The notes: generated by a model from the sequence alone, not told the origin. A DNA stretch of 20,106 bases from Porphyromonadaceae bacterium UBA7332 (GCA_002471225.1 DKPO01000022.1:1-20106); one strand, 5' to 3'. Shown: positions 1-8,176, counted from the stretch's first letter. Numbers and translations: made by a program.

Positions 1-174
1 GCTTTTAAAGATAGTATCTACGCTGTTGGTGCTGAAGCATTTGGTTGTTTGAATAACAAAATACGTCATTATACGAATTGTATTTTTAAATGTAGGGATG
101 AATCCTTGTACTGTGTCCCGGGAGTCATAACGAGATTCATCCGTGGTTCACCATCGTACGGCAATGGTATTTAA
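1..174 (+). CDS. 3' end of an unidentified protein gene (partial)
   Basis: Frame 1 is open from the window edge to a TAA at 172-174, giving the last 57 residues of a possible protein; the other forward frames are broken by stops. The fragment has an AF...VGAEAFG-C pattern near residues 2-16 and an LYCVPG...GSPSYGN ending. This loosely resembles the close of BspA-type leucine-rich-repeat surface proteins, where a 'LYVP-G-...-Y' segment follows AF-xxC repeats. A right-handed beta-helix protein is an alternative. The identification is inference from a short fragment, and the gene start lies outside the window. Confidence 0.35.
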   Translation, partial: AFKDSIYAVGAEAFGCLNNKIRHYTNCIFKCRDESLYCVPGVITRFIRGSPSYGNGI

Positions 175-519
175 CCGAACGGATTTATCGCATTATTCGG
201 ATCAAACATTTGGGGGATTTATTGAATGTTTTCTCTTAATTCTATAGCCCTTGTTTTTCAGAAACTCAAATTTTACAAAAATCAGGGAGGTTATTTTTAG
301 ATTCGAGAAAATTATTTGCGTATATTAACAGCGGAATTTATTCGTAAAAATGAATCAACCGCTTTATTTTCATAGAAAGTTGGTAATGCAAGGAACTAAA
401 TTGATGTGTTAGTTATTTTTAACGGAAAATTAAATAGTTAATTAAACGACACTTCTATTTTTGCGTTTATAATCAATAGATGGAAAAGTAATTAATTAAA
501 ATATTTAAAATTGTTTCTT
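175..519. other. intergenic region upstream of the bat operon
   Basis: No convincing open frame is seen on either strand between the partial gene and moxR. The stretch is AT-rich, and its last 65 bases hold the likely operon promoter. No U-tracted terminator hairpin was found after the partial gene. The long leader leaves room for regulatory sequence, but I see no repeat or riboswitch-like fold that I could defend. Confidence 0.5.
456..463 (+). promoter_or_regulatory. putative -7 box of the bat operon promoter
   Basis: TATTTTTG matches the Bacteroidota -7 consensus TAnnTTTG exactly and lies 57 bases before the moxR ATG. No good TTTG -33 element is found at the usual 19-21 base spacing; GTTA at 437-440 is the nearest candidate. 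Transcription would start near 470. Confidence 0.45.
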
Positions 520-1515
520 ATGAATCAAGCTGTCGATATCAGAGAATTGAATGAAAGAATAGAAGCGAAAAGCTCTTTCGTTAATGTTTTGATGATGGGA
601 ATGGATCAGCGTATTGTTGGTCAGAAACATTTAGTTGAGTCTTTATTAATCGGACTTCTTTCAAACGGACATATTCTGTTGGAGGGGGTTCCGGGATTGG
701 CTAAAACTTTAGCTATTAAAACATTGTCTGAATTGATTGAAGCGAAATATAGCCGTATTCAGTTTACTCCGGATTTGTTGCCGGCAGACGTTTTAGGTAC
801 AATGGTGTACAGTCAGAAGACTGAGGAATTCCATATTAAGCAAGGTCCTATTTTTGCTAACTTCGTATTGGCAGATGAGATTAACCGTGCCCCTGCTAAA
901 GTACAGTCGGCTCTTTTAGAGGCAATGCAAGAGCGTCAGGTGACAATCGGTGAGCATACATTCAAGTTGGATGATCCATTTTTGGTAATGGCAACTCAAA
1001 ACCCGATTGAACAAGAGGGTACTTATCCGCTACCTGAAGCACAGGTTGACCGTTTTATGTTAAAAGTAGTCATTACATATCCTAAAAAAGAAGAGGAGAG
1101 AATGATTATCCGTCAAAATATGAATCCGAATCCAACGCCGATTGTTCCGGTCGTGAAAGCTTCTGAAATTATTGAAGCCCGTAACCTGGTTCGTGAAATC
1201 TATATGGACGAGAAAATTGAGAAATACATTGTCGATATCATCTTCGCAACCCGTTTCCCTGAAGAAGCCGGATTAGGAGATCTTAAAAATATGATTTCGT
1301 TCGGAGCTTCTCCGCGTGCATCAATCAGTTTGGCTATTGCAGCCCGTGCATATGCATTTATCAAACGCCGCGGTTATGTAATTCCGGAAGATGTTCGTGC
1401 TATCTGTTATGATGTATTGAGACATCGTATCGGATTGACTTACGAGGCTGAAGCAAACAATCTGACTACAGAAGAGATTATTAGCGAGATCTTGAATAAA
1501 GTTGAGGTGCCTTAA
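520..1515 (+). CDS. moxR: MoxR family AAA+ ATPase
   Basis: A 331-residue AAA+ ATPase of the MoxR family, a cytoplasmic chaperone-like ATPase class that typically acts on partner proteins carrying von Willebrand A domains. The ATG at 520 is preferred over the upstream in-frame TTG at 511. Visible motifs are Walker A GVPGLAKT (about 56-63), Walker B FVLADE (about 115-120) followed by the MoxR-typical INRAPAKVQSALLEAM segment, and the sensor-1 region ATQNPIEQEGTYPLPEAQ-DRF (about 158-179). The length is normal for the family. It heads an operon with a DUF58 gene and five bat genes, and those vWA-type products are its likely partners. Its stop codon lies inside a stem-loop at the junction with the next gene. 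The substrate of the ATPase is not evident from sequence. Confidence 0.95.
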   Translation: MNQAVDIRELNERIEAKSSFVNVLMMGMDQRIVGQKHLVESLLIGLLSNGHILLEGVPGLAKTLAIKTLSELIEAKYSRIQFTPDLLPADVLGTMVYSQKTEEFHIKQGPIFANFVLADEINRAPAKVQSALLEAMQERQVTIGEHTFKLDDPFLVMATQNPIEQEGTYPLPEAQVDRFMLKVVITYPKKEEERMIIRQNMNPNPTPIVPVVKASEIIEARNLVREIYMDEKIEKYIVDIIFATRFPEEAGLGDLKNMISFGASPRASISLAIAARAYAFIKRRGYVIPEDVRAICYDVLRHRIGLTYEAEANNLTTEEIISEILNKVEVP

Positions 1516-1530
1516 TGCAAAAGGCATCTC
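1504..1530 (+). repeat. intercistronic stem-loop at the moxR/DUF58 junction
   Basis: GAGGTGCCTT (1504-1513) pairs with AAGGCATCTC (1521-1530) over 10 bp, including one G-U wobble, around a 7-base loop. The moxR stop codon (1513-1515) is inside it. The following sequence is A-rich rather than a U-tract, so it is not a classical terminator. An RNA-stability or translational-coupling element is possible. Confidence 0.55.
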
Positions 1531-1554
1531 ATTAAAACAACTACTCTTTGAATA

Positions 1555-2424
1555 ATGGAAACAAGTGAATTATTAAAGAAGGTTCGGCAGATTGAGATCA
1601 AGACACGTGGATTGTCGAATAATATCTTTGCCGGTCAATACCATTCAGCCTTTAAAGGTCGTGGGATGGCATTTTCCGAAGTAAGGGAATATCAGTTCGG
1701 CGATGACATTCGTGATATTGATTGGAACGTAACGGCGCGTTATAGCAAGCCTTATATCAAGGTTTTTGAAGAAGAACGCGAATTGACCGTTATGTTGATG
1801 GTCGATGTCTCCGGGAGTAGTGTCTTCGGGACTCAGCATGCATTGAAAAAAGAAGTTATAACAGAAATTGCAGCTACACTTGCTTTTTCGGCAATCCAGA
1901 ATAACGATAAGATCGGTGTGATTTTCTTTTCGGATAAGATTGAAAAGTTTATCCCTCCTCAGAAAGGTAAAAAGCATATTTTATATATTATCCGGGAACT
2001 TATTGAGTTCACTCCTCAAAATAAAGCGACGGATATTTCTCAGGCTTTACGGTATATATCGAATGCAATGAAAAGACGTTGTACAGCCTTTCTGATATCG
2101 GATTTTATTGATCCGAATAATCTGAAAGACGCATTGACGATTGCAAATAATAAGCATGACCTCGTTGCAGTACAAGTGTATGATCATCGGGAGAAAGAAT
2201 TGCCGGCTGTTGGTCTGATGAAGGTAAAAGATGCCGAGACTCAGGCTGATAAATGGATTGATACATCTTCGTCTAAGGTTCGGAATCAGTATAAGAACTG
2301 GTGGAACGAACTTCAATATAATGTTCAGGATGCGATGAAAAAGAGTCGGGTCGATTTCGTCTCTATCGCAACGGATGATGACTATGTATTGGAGTTAATG
2401 AAGTTGTTTAAACGACGACATTGA
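1555..2424 (+). CDS. DUF58 / vWA-like protein
   Basis: A 289-residue protein of the DUF58 family, which commonly accompanies MoxR ATPases. The hallmark segment GMAFSEVREYQFGDDIRDIDWN (roughly residues 37-58) is intact, followed by ARYSKPYIKVFEEERE. A vWA-like domain then begins with the metal-site motif D-V-S-G-S (84-88, DxSxS). There is no signal peptide or hydrophobic helix, so it is predicted to be cytoplasmic. The length is typical of the family. It starts 39 bases after moxR and belongs to the same operon. By family precedent it may link the MoxR ATPase to the membrane vWA proteins BatA and BatB. Its biochemical role is unknown. Confidence 0.93.
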   Translation: METSELLKKVRQIEIKTRGLSNNIFAGQYHSAFKGRGMAFSEVREYQFGDDIRDIDWNVTARYSKPYIKVFEEERELTVMLMVDVSGSSVFGTQHALKKEVITEIAATLAFSAIQNNDKIGVIFFSDKIEKFIPPQKGKKHILYIIRELIEFTPQNKATDISQALRYISNAMKRRCTAFLISDFIDPNNLKDALTIANNKHDLVAVQVYDHREKELPAVGLMKVKDAETQADKWIDTSSSKVRNQYKNWWNELQYNVQDAMKKSRVDFVSIATDDDYVLELMKLFKRRH

Positions 2425-2425
2425 T

Positions 2426-2444
2426 TTTGAGAGCCGCTCTCAAA
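2426..2444 (+). repeat. intercistronic stem-loop after the DUF58 gene
   Basis: TTTGAGAG (2426-2433) and CTCTCAAA (2437-2444) form a perfect 8-bp stem with a CCG loop, starting one base after the DUF58 stop codon. No uninterrupted U-tract follows (TATTTAATTATT), so any termination would be weak. Confidence 0.55.
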
Positions 2445-2470
2445 TATTTAATTATTAATAAAATGATCGA

Positions 2471-3451
2471 ATGAATAGGTTTTGTATACGTAAAATATTC
2501 GTAGCGATGGTTTTAAGCTCGACTTTTGCACTGGCTAACAGTCAAAATATGAGTGTGAAAACCTCCATTGATTCGACTTCAATCTATATTGGCGACCAAA
2601 CACTACTGCATTTGGATCTTCAGCAGGATAAAGGTGATATTATTCAATTGCCTTATTTTGCCGATACCATTACGAATGGAATACAGGTTATAAAAACGGG
2701 AAAGCCTGACACAGTAGATATGGGAAATAACCGGATTCAGGTGAAACTGGATTATTTGATTACTTCTTTTGACTCCGGGCTATACTATATTCCTCCGTTT
2801 CCTGTCATTAAAGGACAAGATACGGTTTGGTCCAATGATTTAGGTTTGAAGGTGATGACTTTTAATGTCGAAGATACCACACATGGGGCATTCTTTGATA
2901 TAAAACCAGTTTATAAGGCGCCATTTGTTTTCTCTGATTATTTGTATATTCTATGGTCATTGCTTGCGTTAGCTGCAATTATCCTGATCATTATCTATGC
3001 AAGAAAACAACTTAAAAAGCGCAAAGAAGGTCAGGGTTCAGAAATTGTTGTTCCTTTATTGCCGGCTGATGTTGAGGCTTTGCAGGCATTGGAGCAAGTG
3101 AAGAATGACAAGCTATGGCAAAACGGGCGTGAGAAGGAGTATTATACTCGTATCACAGATGCTTTACGCCGCTATCTGGAACGTCGTTTTGGCATTTTTG
3201 CAATGGAAATGACTACTTCCGAGATTATGTCTGAACTTAAGCGTTTTCCGGAAGCAAAAGAAGTACAGGATCAATTACGATCTGTATTTGAAACGGCAGA
3301 CTTTGTTAAGTTCGCTAAGATGCGTCCTATAGCTGACGAGAATGAATTAAATCTATCGCGTGCGATGATCATTGTAAATAAGACAAAAGTTGTAGAAGAA
3401 AAAGAACCGGCAGAAGAGAAAGAGGAAACTTCTAAATCTGCGAATGAGTAA
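2471..3451 (+). CDS. bat-operon membrane protein with BatD-like cytoplasmic domain
   Basis: A 326-residue protein with an N-terminal signal peptide (about 1-24, ending ALANS), an extracytoplasmic beta-rich domain (about 25-155), one transmembrane helix (about 157-176) and a basic then helical cytoplasmic tail. The tail segment YYTRITDALRRYLERR followed by a T-S-EIM-EL-R pattern (about 225-260) resembles the C-terminal domain of BatD further down the operon (YYDELLKATWGYISDK, then LTKDNVEAELTR). The protein therefore looks like a short BatD paralogue. It comes before batA with a 35-base gap. A gene in this position is usual in Bacteroidales bat operons and is normally annotated as hypothetical. 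The last 20 or so residues are Glu/Lys-rich. Membrane topology is inferred from hydrophobicity only. Confidence 0.85.
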   Translation: MNRFCIRKIFVAMVLSSTFALANSQNMSVKTSIDSTSIYIGDQTLLHLDLQQDKGDIIQLPYFADTITNGIQVIKTGKPDTVDMGNNRIQVKLDYLITSFDSGLYYIPPFPVIKGQDTVWSNDLGLKVMTFNVEDTTHGAFFDIKPVYKAPFVFSDYLYILWSLLALAAIILIIIYARKQLKKRKEGQGSEIVVPLLPADVEALQALEQVKNDKLWQNGREKEYYTRITDALRRYLERRFGIFAMEMTTSEIMSELKRFPEAKEVQDQLRSVFETADFVKFAKMRPIADENELNLSRAMIIVNKTKVVEEKEPAEEKEETSKSANE

Positions 3452-3486
3452 TTTTTCGGAAACAGCTTAAATAAAACAGAGTAACT

Positions 3487-4473
3487 ATGCTTGTATTTGC
3501 TAAACCTCTATATTTTATATTGATGGTTATACCTCTGGCAATGATTGTCTGGTATTTGTTTCGTCAGCGTCGCGCTGAGGCAACAATTCAGTTTTCAACG
3601 ACTCAGGGGATAGATAAAATTAAGCCAAGTCTGAAGGTGCGTTTACGCCATCTGCCTTTTGTGTTGCAGGTTTTGGCGATTATGGCTCTGATTGCGGCTT
3701 TGGCCAGACCTCAAACGTCAAACAGTTGGGAAAATGTAACTACCGAAGGTATTGATATAATGATGTCAATGGATATTTCGAGCAGTATGTTGGCAGCGGA
3801 TTTGAAACCTAATCGTTTAGAAGCTGCGAAAGATGTTGCTGCGGCATTTATCAACGGACGTCAGAATGATAATATCGGATTGGTTGTTTTCTCAGGTGAA
3901 AGTTTTACGCAGGTACCTTTGACTACAGACCATGCTGTGTTGCTGAATATGTTTCAGAGCATCCAGAGCGGAATGATTGAGGATGGTACGGCAATTGGTT
4001 TGGGATTGGCAAACTCGGTGTCGAGATTGAAAGAAAGTAAAGCGAAGTCAAAAGTGATCATTTTACTTACGGATGGATCAAACAACCGTGGGGAAATTGC
4101 ACCGGTGACTGCTGCTGAAATCGCGAAATCTTTTGGTATACGGGTTTATACAATCGGAGTAGGAACCATAGGTACTGCACCTTATCCTGTTCAGACACCG
4201 TTTGGCGTTCAATATCAGAATATGGCTGTGGATATTGATGAAAATGTGCTTAAGCAAATTGCATCAATGACCGGCGGACAATACTTCCGTGCAACGGATA
4301 ATAAGTCGCTTAAAGGTATATATGATGAGATTGATAAATTGGAAAAAACTAAAATGAAGACAAGTCAATACAGCAAGAAATACGAACAATTCAAGTATTT
4401 TGCTTTGGCTGCATTTATTTTCCTTTTGATTCAGGTTGTGTTAAGATATACGGTTTATAGAAAAATCCCTTAA
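3487..4473 (+). CDS. batA: BatA, membrane-anchored vWA protein
   Basis: A 328-residue inner-membrane protein with two N-terminal hydrophobic helices (about 5-25 and 55-73), a vWA domain and a C-terminal helix (about 303-322). The metal-ion-dependent adhesion site is complete: DISSS at 96-100 (DxSxS), a Thr in the EDGTAIG segment, and Asp in LLTDGSNN. In families of this kind the vWA domain mediates metal-dependent protein contacts. The bat operon was described in Bacteroides fragilis in connection with aerotolerance, though the molecular function is still unclear. The gene lies 13 bases from the paralogous batB, and the shared layout of the two products points to an old tandem duplication. 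Confidence 0.93.
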   Translation: MLVFAKPLYFILMVIPLAMIVWYLFRQRRAEATIQFSTTQGIDKIKPSLKVRLRHLPFVLQVLAIMALIAALARPQTSNSWENVTTEGIDIMMSMDISSSMLAADLKPNRLEAAKDVAAAFINGRQNDNIGLVVFSGESFTQVPLTTDHAVLLNMFQSIQSGMIEDGTAIGLGLANSVSRLKESKAKSKVIILLTDGSNNRGEIAPVTAAEIAKSFGIRVYTIGVGTIGTAPYPVQTPFGVQYQNMAVDIDENVLKQIASMTGGQYFRATDNKSLKGIYDEIDKLEKTKMKTSQYSKKYEQFKYFALAAFIFLLIQVVLRYTVYRKIP

Positions 4474-4486
4474 TTAAGTAGATATC

Positions 4487-5506
4487 ATGTTTAGATTCGC
4501 AAACCCGCAGTATCTCTATTTATTGTTGCTTGTTCCGGGATTTATAGCCTTATATTTTTACGGCAGGTATAAACGGAAGAAAGAGCTTTCATTATTAGGA
4601 GATTTTAATGTCATGCGTCAGTTGATGCCGGCAGTATCTTTATATCGTCCGCGATTGAAGTTCTGGCTTTTGCTGACTGCAATTATCATGGTGATTTTTA
4701 CAATTGCAGGACCACAATTCGGAACGAAGTTAGAGACAGTCAAACGTAAAGGTGTGGAGGTAATGATTGCATTAGACGTATCAAATTCGATGTTGTCTCA
4801 AGATATCAGCCCGAACAGACTGGAGAAATCCAAACAGATTTTATCACGTCTGACGGATAAGCTGAAAGATGATAAAATCGGATTAATCGTATTTGCAGGA
4901 GATGCTTTTACGCAGCTGCCGATTACATCCGACTATGTTTCCGCAAAAATGTTTTTCTCTTCGATTAATCCCAATATGGTGCCTAATCAGGGAACAGCAA
5001 TCGGTTCGGCAATTAATCTTGCCATGCGCTCATTTACACCGAATGAGACCACTGATAAAACAATTATCGTAATAACAGATGGTGAAAACCATGAAGGAGG
5101 GGCTGTAGAAGCAGCCGCAGCCGCAGCTGAGAAGGGTGTGACTGTTAATGTTATAGGTATTGGATCGCCTGAAGGGGCTCCGATTCCCGAACCGAATTCT
5201 TCTAACTTTTTTAAAGATAACGAAGGTAACGTAGTTATCACGAAATTGAATGAGGAAATGGGACAACAGATCGCCGCAGCCGGTAAAGGTATGTATGTCA
5301 GAGCAGATAATACAAACAATGCTTTAAATGCAGTTGCAAAACAAATCGAAAAGATGAATGCAGTTGATATGGAAAGCAAGGTTTATTCTGATTATGATGA
5401 ACAGTATCAGGTGTTTGCATGGTTAGCATTCGTTTTATTGGTATTGGAATTTTGTATTCTTGAGAAGAAGAACAAATTATTCCGTAATATTCACCTATTC
5501 AAATAA
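4487..5506 (+). CDS. batB: BatB, membrane-anchored vWA protein
   Basis: A 339-residue paralogue of the preceding BatA with the same layout: two N-terminal membrane helices (about 7-25 and 58-75), a vWA domain and a C-terminal helix (about 312-328). The metal site is intact: DVSNS at 97-101 (DxSxS), Thr in NQGTAIGSA, and Asp in ITDGENHEG. An Ala-rich helix (EAAAAAAEKG) follows the Asp motif. BatA and BatB are expected to form a membrane complex with the other Bat products. The gaps are tight on both sides (13 bases before, 12 after), so translation is probably coupled with batA and batC. Confidence 0.93.
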   Translation: MFRFANPQYLYLLLLVPGFIALYFYGRYKRKKELSLLGDFNVMRQLMPAVSLYRPRLKFWLLLTAIIMVIFTIAGPQFGTKLETVKRKGVEVMIALDVSNSMLSQDISPNRLEKSKQILSRLTDKLKDDKIGLIVFAGDAFTQLPITSDYVSAKMFFSSINPNMVPNQGTAIGSAINLAMRSFTPNETTDKTIIVITDGENHEGGAVEAAAAAAEKGVTVNVIGIGSPEGAPIPEPNSSNFFKDNEGNVVITKLNEEMGQQIAAAGKGMYVRADNTNNALNAVAKQIEKMNAVDMESKVYSDYDEQYQVFAWLAFVLLVLEFCILEKKNKLFRNIHLFK

Positions 5507-5518
5507 ACGACAGATAGT

Positions 5519-6259
5519 ATGAGAAAAATTTTTACTGTGCTGGTGATGTTGATCTTTGCAATAGGTGCTTTTGCTCAAAAAGCTGAACGAAGCAACGTAA
5601 AGCAGGGGAATAAGGCTTATGAAAAAGAAAATTTTACGGAAGCCGAAATTCTTTATCGCAAGAGTCTGGATGTTAATCCTACCTCTAAAGAAGGAACATT
5701 TAATTTAGGTAATGCACTTTTCAGACAATCGAAATTTAAAGATGCGTTGCAACAATATGAAATAGCGGGAGCTAATGACTCAACAAAGTTAGCATCTGCT
5801 TTGCATAATATGGGTAATGTTTTTCTGGAAGAGAGAGATTATGCAAAGGCGATCGATATGTATAAAAAGTCGCTGATGGTAAATCCAAAAGATAACGAAA
5901 CCCGTTATAATCTTGCTTATGCTCAAAAGAAACTTCATGATCAGCAGCAAGATCAGCAAAACCAGGATCAAAATAAGGATCAGGAGCAAGATCAGCAACA
6001 ACAAAAGCAGGATCAGAATAAAGATCAGCAAGATCAACAGGATCAGCAAAAGAAACAAGATCAGAAACAAGATCAAAATAAGGACCAAAATAAAGATCAG
6101 CAACAGCAGCAGCAACAGCCTCAGCAAGACCAGATGTCTCAAGAGAATGCGCAGCAAATTCTGGATGCTTTCTTGCAGGATGAGAAACAAACTCAGCAAA
6201 AAGTGAAAGAGAAACAAGCGCAGCAGATGCAAAAGCGTTCGAGATCTAAAAATTGGTAA
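5519..6259 (+). CDS. batC: BatC, TPR protein with Gln/Asp-rich linker
   Basis: A 246-residue exported protein. It has a signal peptide (1-19, ending AIGAFA before Q20), two to three tetratricopeptide repeats (about 23-138, with NVKQGNKAYEKENFTEAEILY, FNLGNALFRQSKFKDALQQY and LHNMGNVFLEERDYAKAIDMY), and a low-complexity stretch from about 141 to 208 made almost entirely of Gln, Asp, Lys and Asn in D-Q-Q/D-Q-N-K-D units. A conserved-looking helical tail (QILDAFLQDEKQTQQKVKEKQ) ends the protein. TPRs normally bind partner proteins, so it is probably a periplasmic scaffold for BatA/BatB. The repeat makes this the segment of the operon most likely to vary in length. The repeat tract also keeps another + frame and a - frame open; those are shadows. 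Confidence 0.92.
   Translation: MRKIFTVLVMLIFAIGAFAQKAERSNVKQGNKAYEKENFTEAEILYRKSLDVNPTSKEGTFNLGNALFRQSKFKDALQQYEIAGANDSTKLASALHNMGNVFLEERDYAKAIDMYKKSLMVNPKDNETRYNLAYAQKKLHDQQQDQQNQDQNKDQEQDQQQQKQDQNKDQQDQQDQQKKQDQKQDQNKDQNKDQQQQQQQPQQDQMSQENAQQILDAFLQDEKQTQQKVKEKQAQQMQKRSRSKNW
5938..6142 (+). repeat. imperfect tandem repeat in batC (GATCAG-rich)
   Basis: This coding low-complexity tract is built from short imperfect units such as GATCAGCAA, GATCAGAATAAA and GATCAAAATAAG, ending in a CAG/CAA run. It encodes the Gln/Asp/Lys/Asn linker of BatC. I count 12 GATC tetranucleotides between 5939 and 6098. Units vary in length by codons, so slippage would keep the reading frame. Confidence 0.85.
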
Positions 6260-6269
6260 TGATAAAAGT

Positions 6270-6298
6270 AGGATGGGGCTTGAATAAGGCTCCGTCCT
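6270..6298 (+). repeat. intercistronic stem-loop between batC and batD
   Basis: AGGATGGGGCTT (6270-6281) pairs with AGGCTCCGTCCT (6287-6298) over a continuous 12-bp stem, counting three G-U wobbles, around a 5-base loop. No U-tract follows (TCAAACTATAT). The wobble pairs form only in the RNA read from the + strand, which favours a role in the operon transcript. Confidence 0.6.
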
Positions 6299-6323
6299 TC
6301 AAACTATATGATTTATACTTTAA

Positions 6324-8165
6324 ATGAAAAGATTTAATACAATGTCAGGTAAGAAACTTTTTCTATTTAGCTTATTGCTTTTGCTTCCGGCAGTATTACT
6401 TAAAGCTCAGAATGTAGACTTTAAGGCTTTTGCTCAATCGCCGGTTGTAGTAGGAGAGCAGTTTAGAGTTTCTTTTACTGTAACAAACGGTGAAACACGT
6501 GATGTAAAAGATCTTCGGGCTCCCGATTTTCAAGGTTTTGATGTGCTGATGGGTCCATCTACATCAAAAAGTTCCTCTACATCAATTATTAATGGGAATG
6601 TATCTACTGAAACGTCGATCACGTATACTTATATACTGATGGGCTCCAAAGAGGGTACATACAATATTGCGCCTGCGACTGTTACCGTGAAAGGGAAACA
6701 GTATAACTCGAATGCTTTGGTTGTAAAAGTGCTGCCAAAAGATAAGAGTTCTCAAGCGGGAGGAGAGGATGCTTCTGCATCCGGTTCGGGTATTTCAAAC
6801 GATAATTTGTTTGTGCGTGCGATCGTGTCAAAAACAAATGTTTATGAGCAGGAAGCCTTGCTTGTTACTTATAAATTGTTCTCACGTCACGATTTGGGTG
6901 TTGAAAATGCAAACTTTCCGGACTTTGAGGGATTTGTTTCTCAGGAAATAGAATTACCACAAGATCGTCAATGGTCTATGGATAATTATAATGGGTTGAA
7001 TTATCGCACGGTTATTTTGAAACAAACATTGCTTTATCCTCAGCGTTCAGGAGAGATTACGATCCCGGGAGCTCGTGTAGATTGTATCGTTCGTATTCAG
7101 AATAAACAAAGAAGCCGTAATTTCTTTGACGATTTCTTCGATTCGTATCAGGATGTGAAAAAATCCATCTCTTGTGCACCGGTTAAGATCCATGTAAAAG
7201 CGCTTCCGTCCGGTAAACCAGCTTCATTCAACGGGGCTGTAGGAGATTATAAAATCACATCGTCTCTTACTCCGAAAGATGCCAAAGCGAATGAATCAAT
7301 GACATTGAAGCTGCAAATCTCCGGAACAGGTAATCTTAAATTTGTAAAAACACCGGAAATAAACTTCCCGGCAGATTTTGAACAATATGATCCGAAGGTT
7401 GACAACAACCTTAAAATATCAAGTGCCGGAGTTTCGGGTACTAAAACGATTGAATATCTGGTTATCCCGAGAAGTGAAGGCGACTTTAAAATTCCGGGAG
7501 TGGCATTCTCTTATTTTGATCCTAAAACAGGTACTTACAAAACACTTACTACAGAAACATACAATGTACATGTAGCAAAAGGTAAAGGCGGATCATCTTC
7601 TGCAGGACAAGTATCTAATTTTACTTCGAAAGAGAATATTAAGTTATTGGGTCAGGATATCCGTTTTATTCGTCCGGACTTCAAATTGACCAAGTCAACT
7701 CATTATTTCTTCGGGTCTGTTTGGTATTGGTTATGTTATATTTTACCGACAATCATTTTGGGTGTATTCTTCGTAATCTACAGAAAACGTATTGCTGAAA
7801 ATGCGAATGTTGCTTTGATGAAAACGAAGAAAGCAAATAAAGTAGCTTCGAAACGTTTGAAACAGGCTGAGGTTTATTTGAAACAAAATAATAACCAGGC
7901 TTATTATGATGAGTTACTCAAAGCTACCTGGGGATATATCAGCGATAAACTATCTATTCCGCTTTCTAATCTGACTAAAGATAACGTAGAAGCAGAGTTA
8001 ACCCGCTATGGTGTGGATAATCAGACAATTCAGGAAGTAATGCATATTCTGAATACGTGTGAGTTTGCCCGATATGCACCTTCTCAAAGTGGATCAACAA
8101 TGTCTGAATTGTATTCGGAAGCTGTTGATGTGATTAATAAAATAGAATCGATAATCAAAAAATAA
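6324..8165 (+). CDS. batD: BatD, oxygen-tolerance family membrane protein
   Basis: A 613-residue BatD protein. It has a signal peptide (about 1-29, ending LLKAQ), a long extracytoplasmic region of repeated beta-sandwich-like segments opening with FKAFAQSPVVVGEQF-VSFTVTN, one transmembrane helix (about 463-484) and a basic, helical cytoplasmic tail. The tail (YYDELLKATWGYISDK ... LTKDNVEAELTRYG ... TCEFARYAPS, about 530-592) resembles the tail of the 326-residue protein encoded at 2471-3451. A second in-frame ATG at 6342 would still leave a signal peptide. The length is normal for the family. It is the largest extracytoplasmic component of the putative Bat complex. It follows batC after a 64-base gap with a stem-loop, and batE begins 11 bases after its stop. 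Confidence 0.93.
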   Translation: MKRFNTMSGKKLFLFSLLLLLPAVLLKAQNVDFKAFAQSPVVVGEQFRVSFTVTNGETRDVKDLRAPDFQGFDVLMGPSTSKSSSTSIINGNVSTETSITYTYILMGSKEGTYNIAPATVTVKGKQYNSNALVVKVLPKDKSSQAGGEDASASGSGISNDNLFVRAIVSKTNVYEQEALLVTYKLFSRHDLGVENANFPDFEGFVSQEIELPQDRQWSMDNYNGLNYRTVILKQTLLYPQRSGEITIPGARVDCIVRIQNKQRSRNFFDDFFDSYQDVKKSISCAPVKIHVKALPSGKPASFNGAVGDYKITSSLTPKDAKANESMTLKLQISGTGNLKFVKTPEINFPADFEQYDPKVDNNLKISSAGVSGTKTIEYLVIPRSEGDFKIPGVAFSYFDPKTGTYKTLTTETYNVHVAKGKGGSSSAGQVSNFTSKENIKLLGQDIRFIRPDFKLTKSTHYFFGSVWYWLCYILPTIILGVFFVIYRKRIAENANVALMKTKKANKVASKRLKQAEVYLKQNNNQAYYDELLKATWGYISDKLSIPLSNLTKDNVEAELTRYGVDNQTIQEVMHILNTCEFARYAPSQSGSTMSELYSEAVDVINKIESIIKK

Positions 8166-8176
8166 GCTTTTGATAT

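Noticed and set aside
4987..5379. 130-codon - strand frame opposite batB
   Set aside because: It is a shadow of the batB vWA domain, with an Ala-rich run that mirrors the Ala/Gly codons of batB.
5789..6232. Long Leu/Ile-rich open frame on the - strand (and another on + at 5913-6206) within batC
   Set aside because: Both come from the CAG/CAA/GAT repeat, which contains few stops in several frames. The batC frame has a signal peptide, TPRs and a conserved tail.
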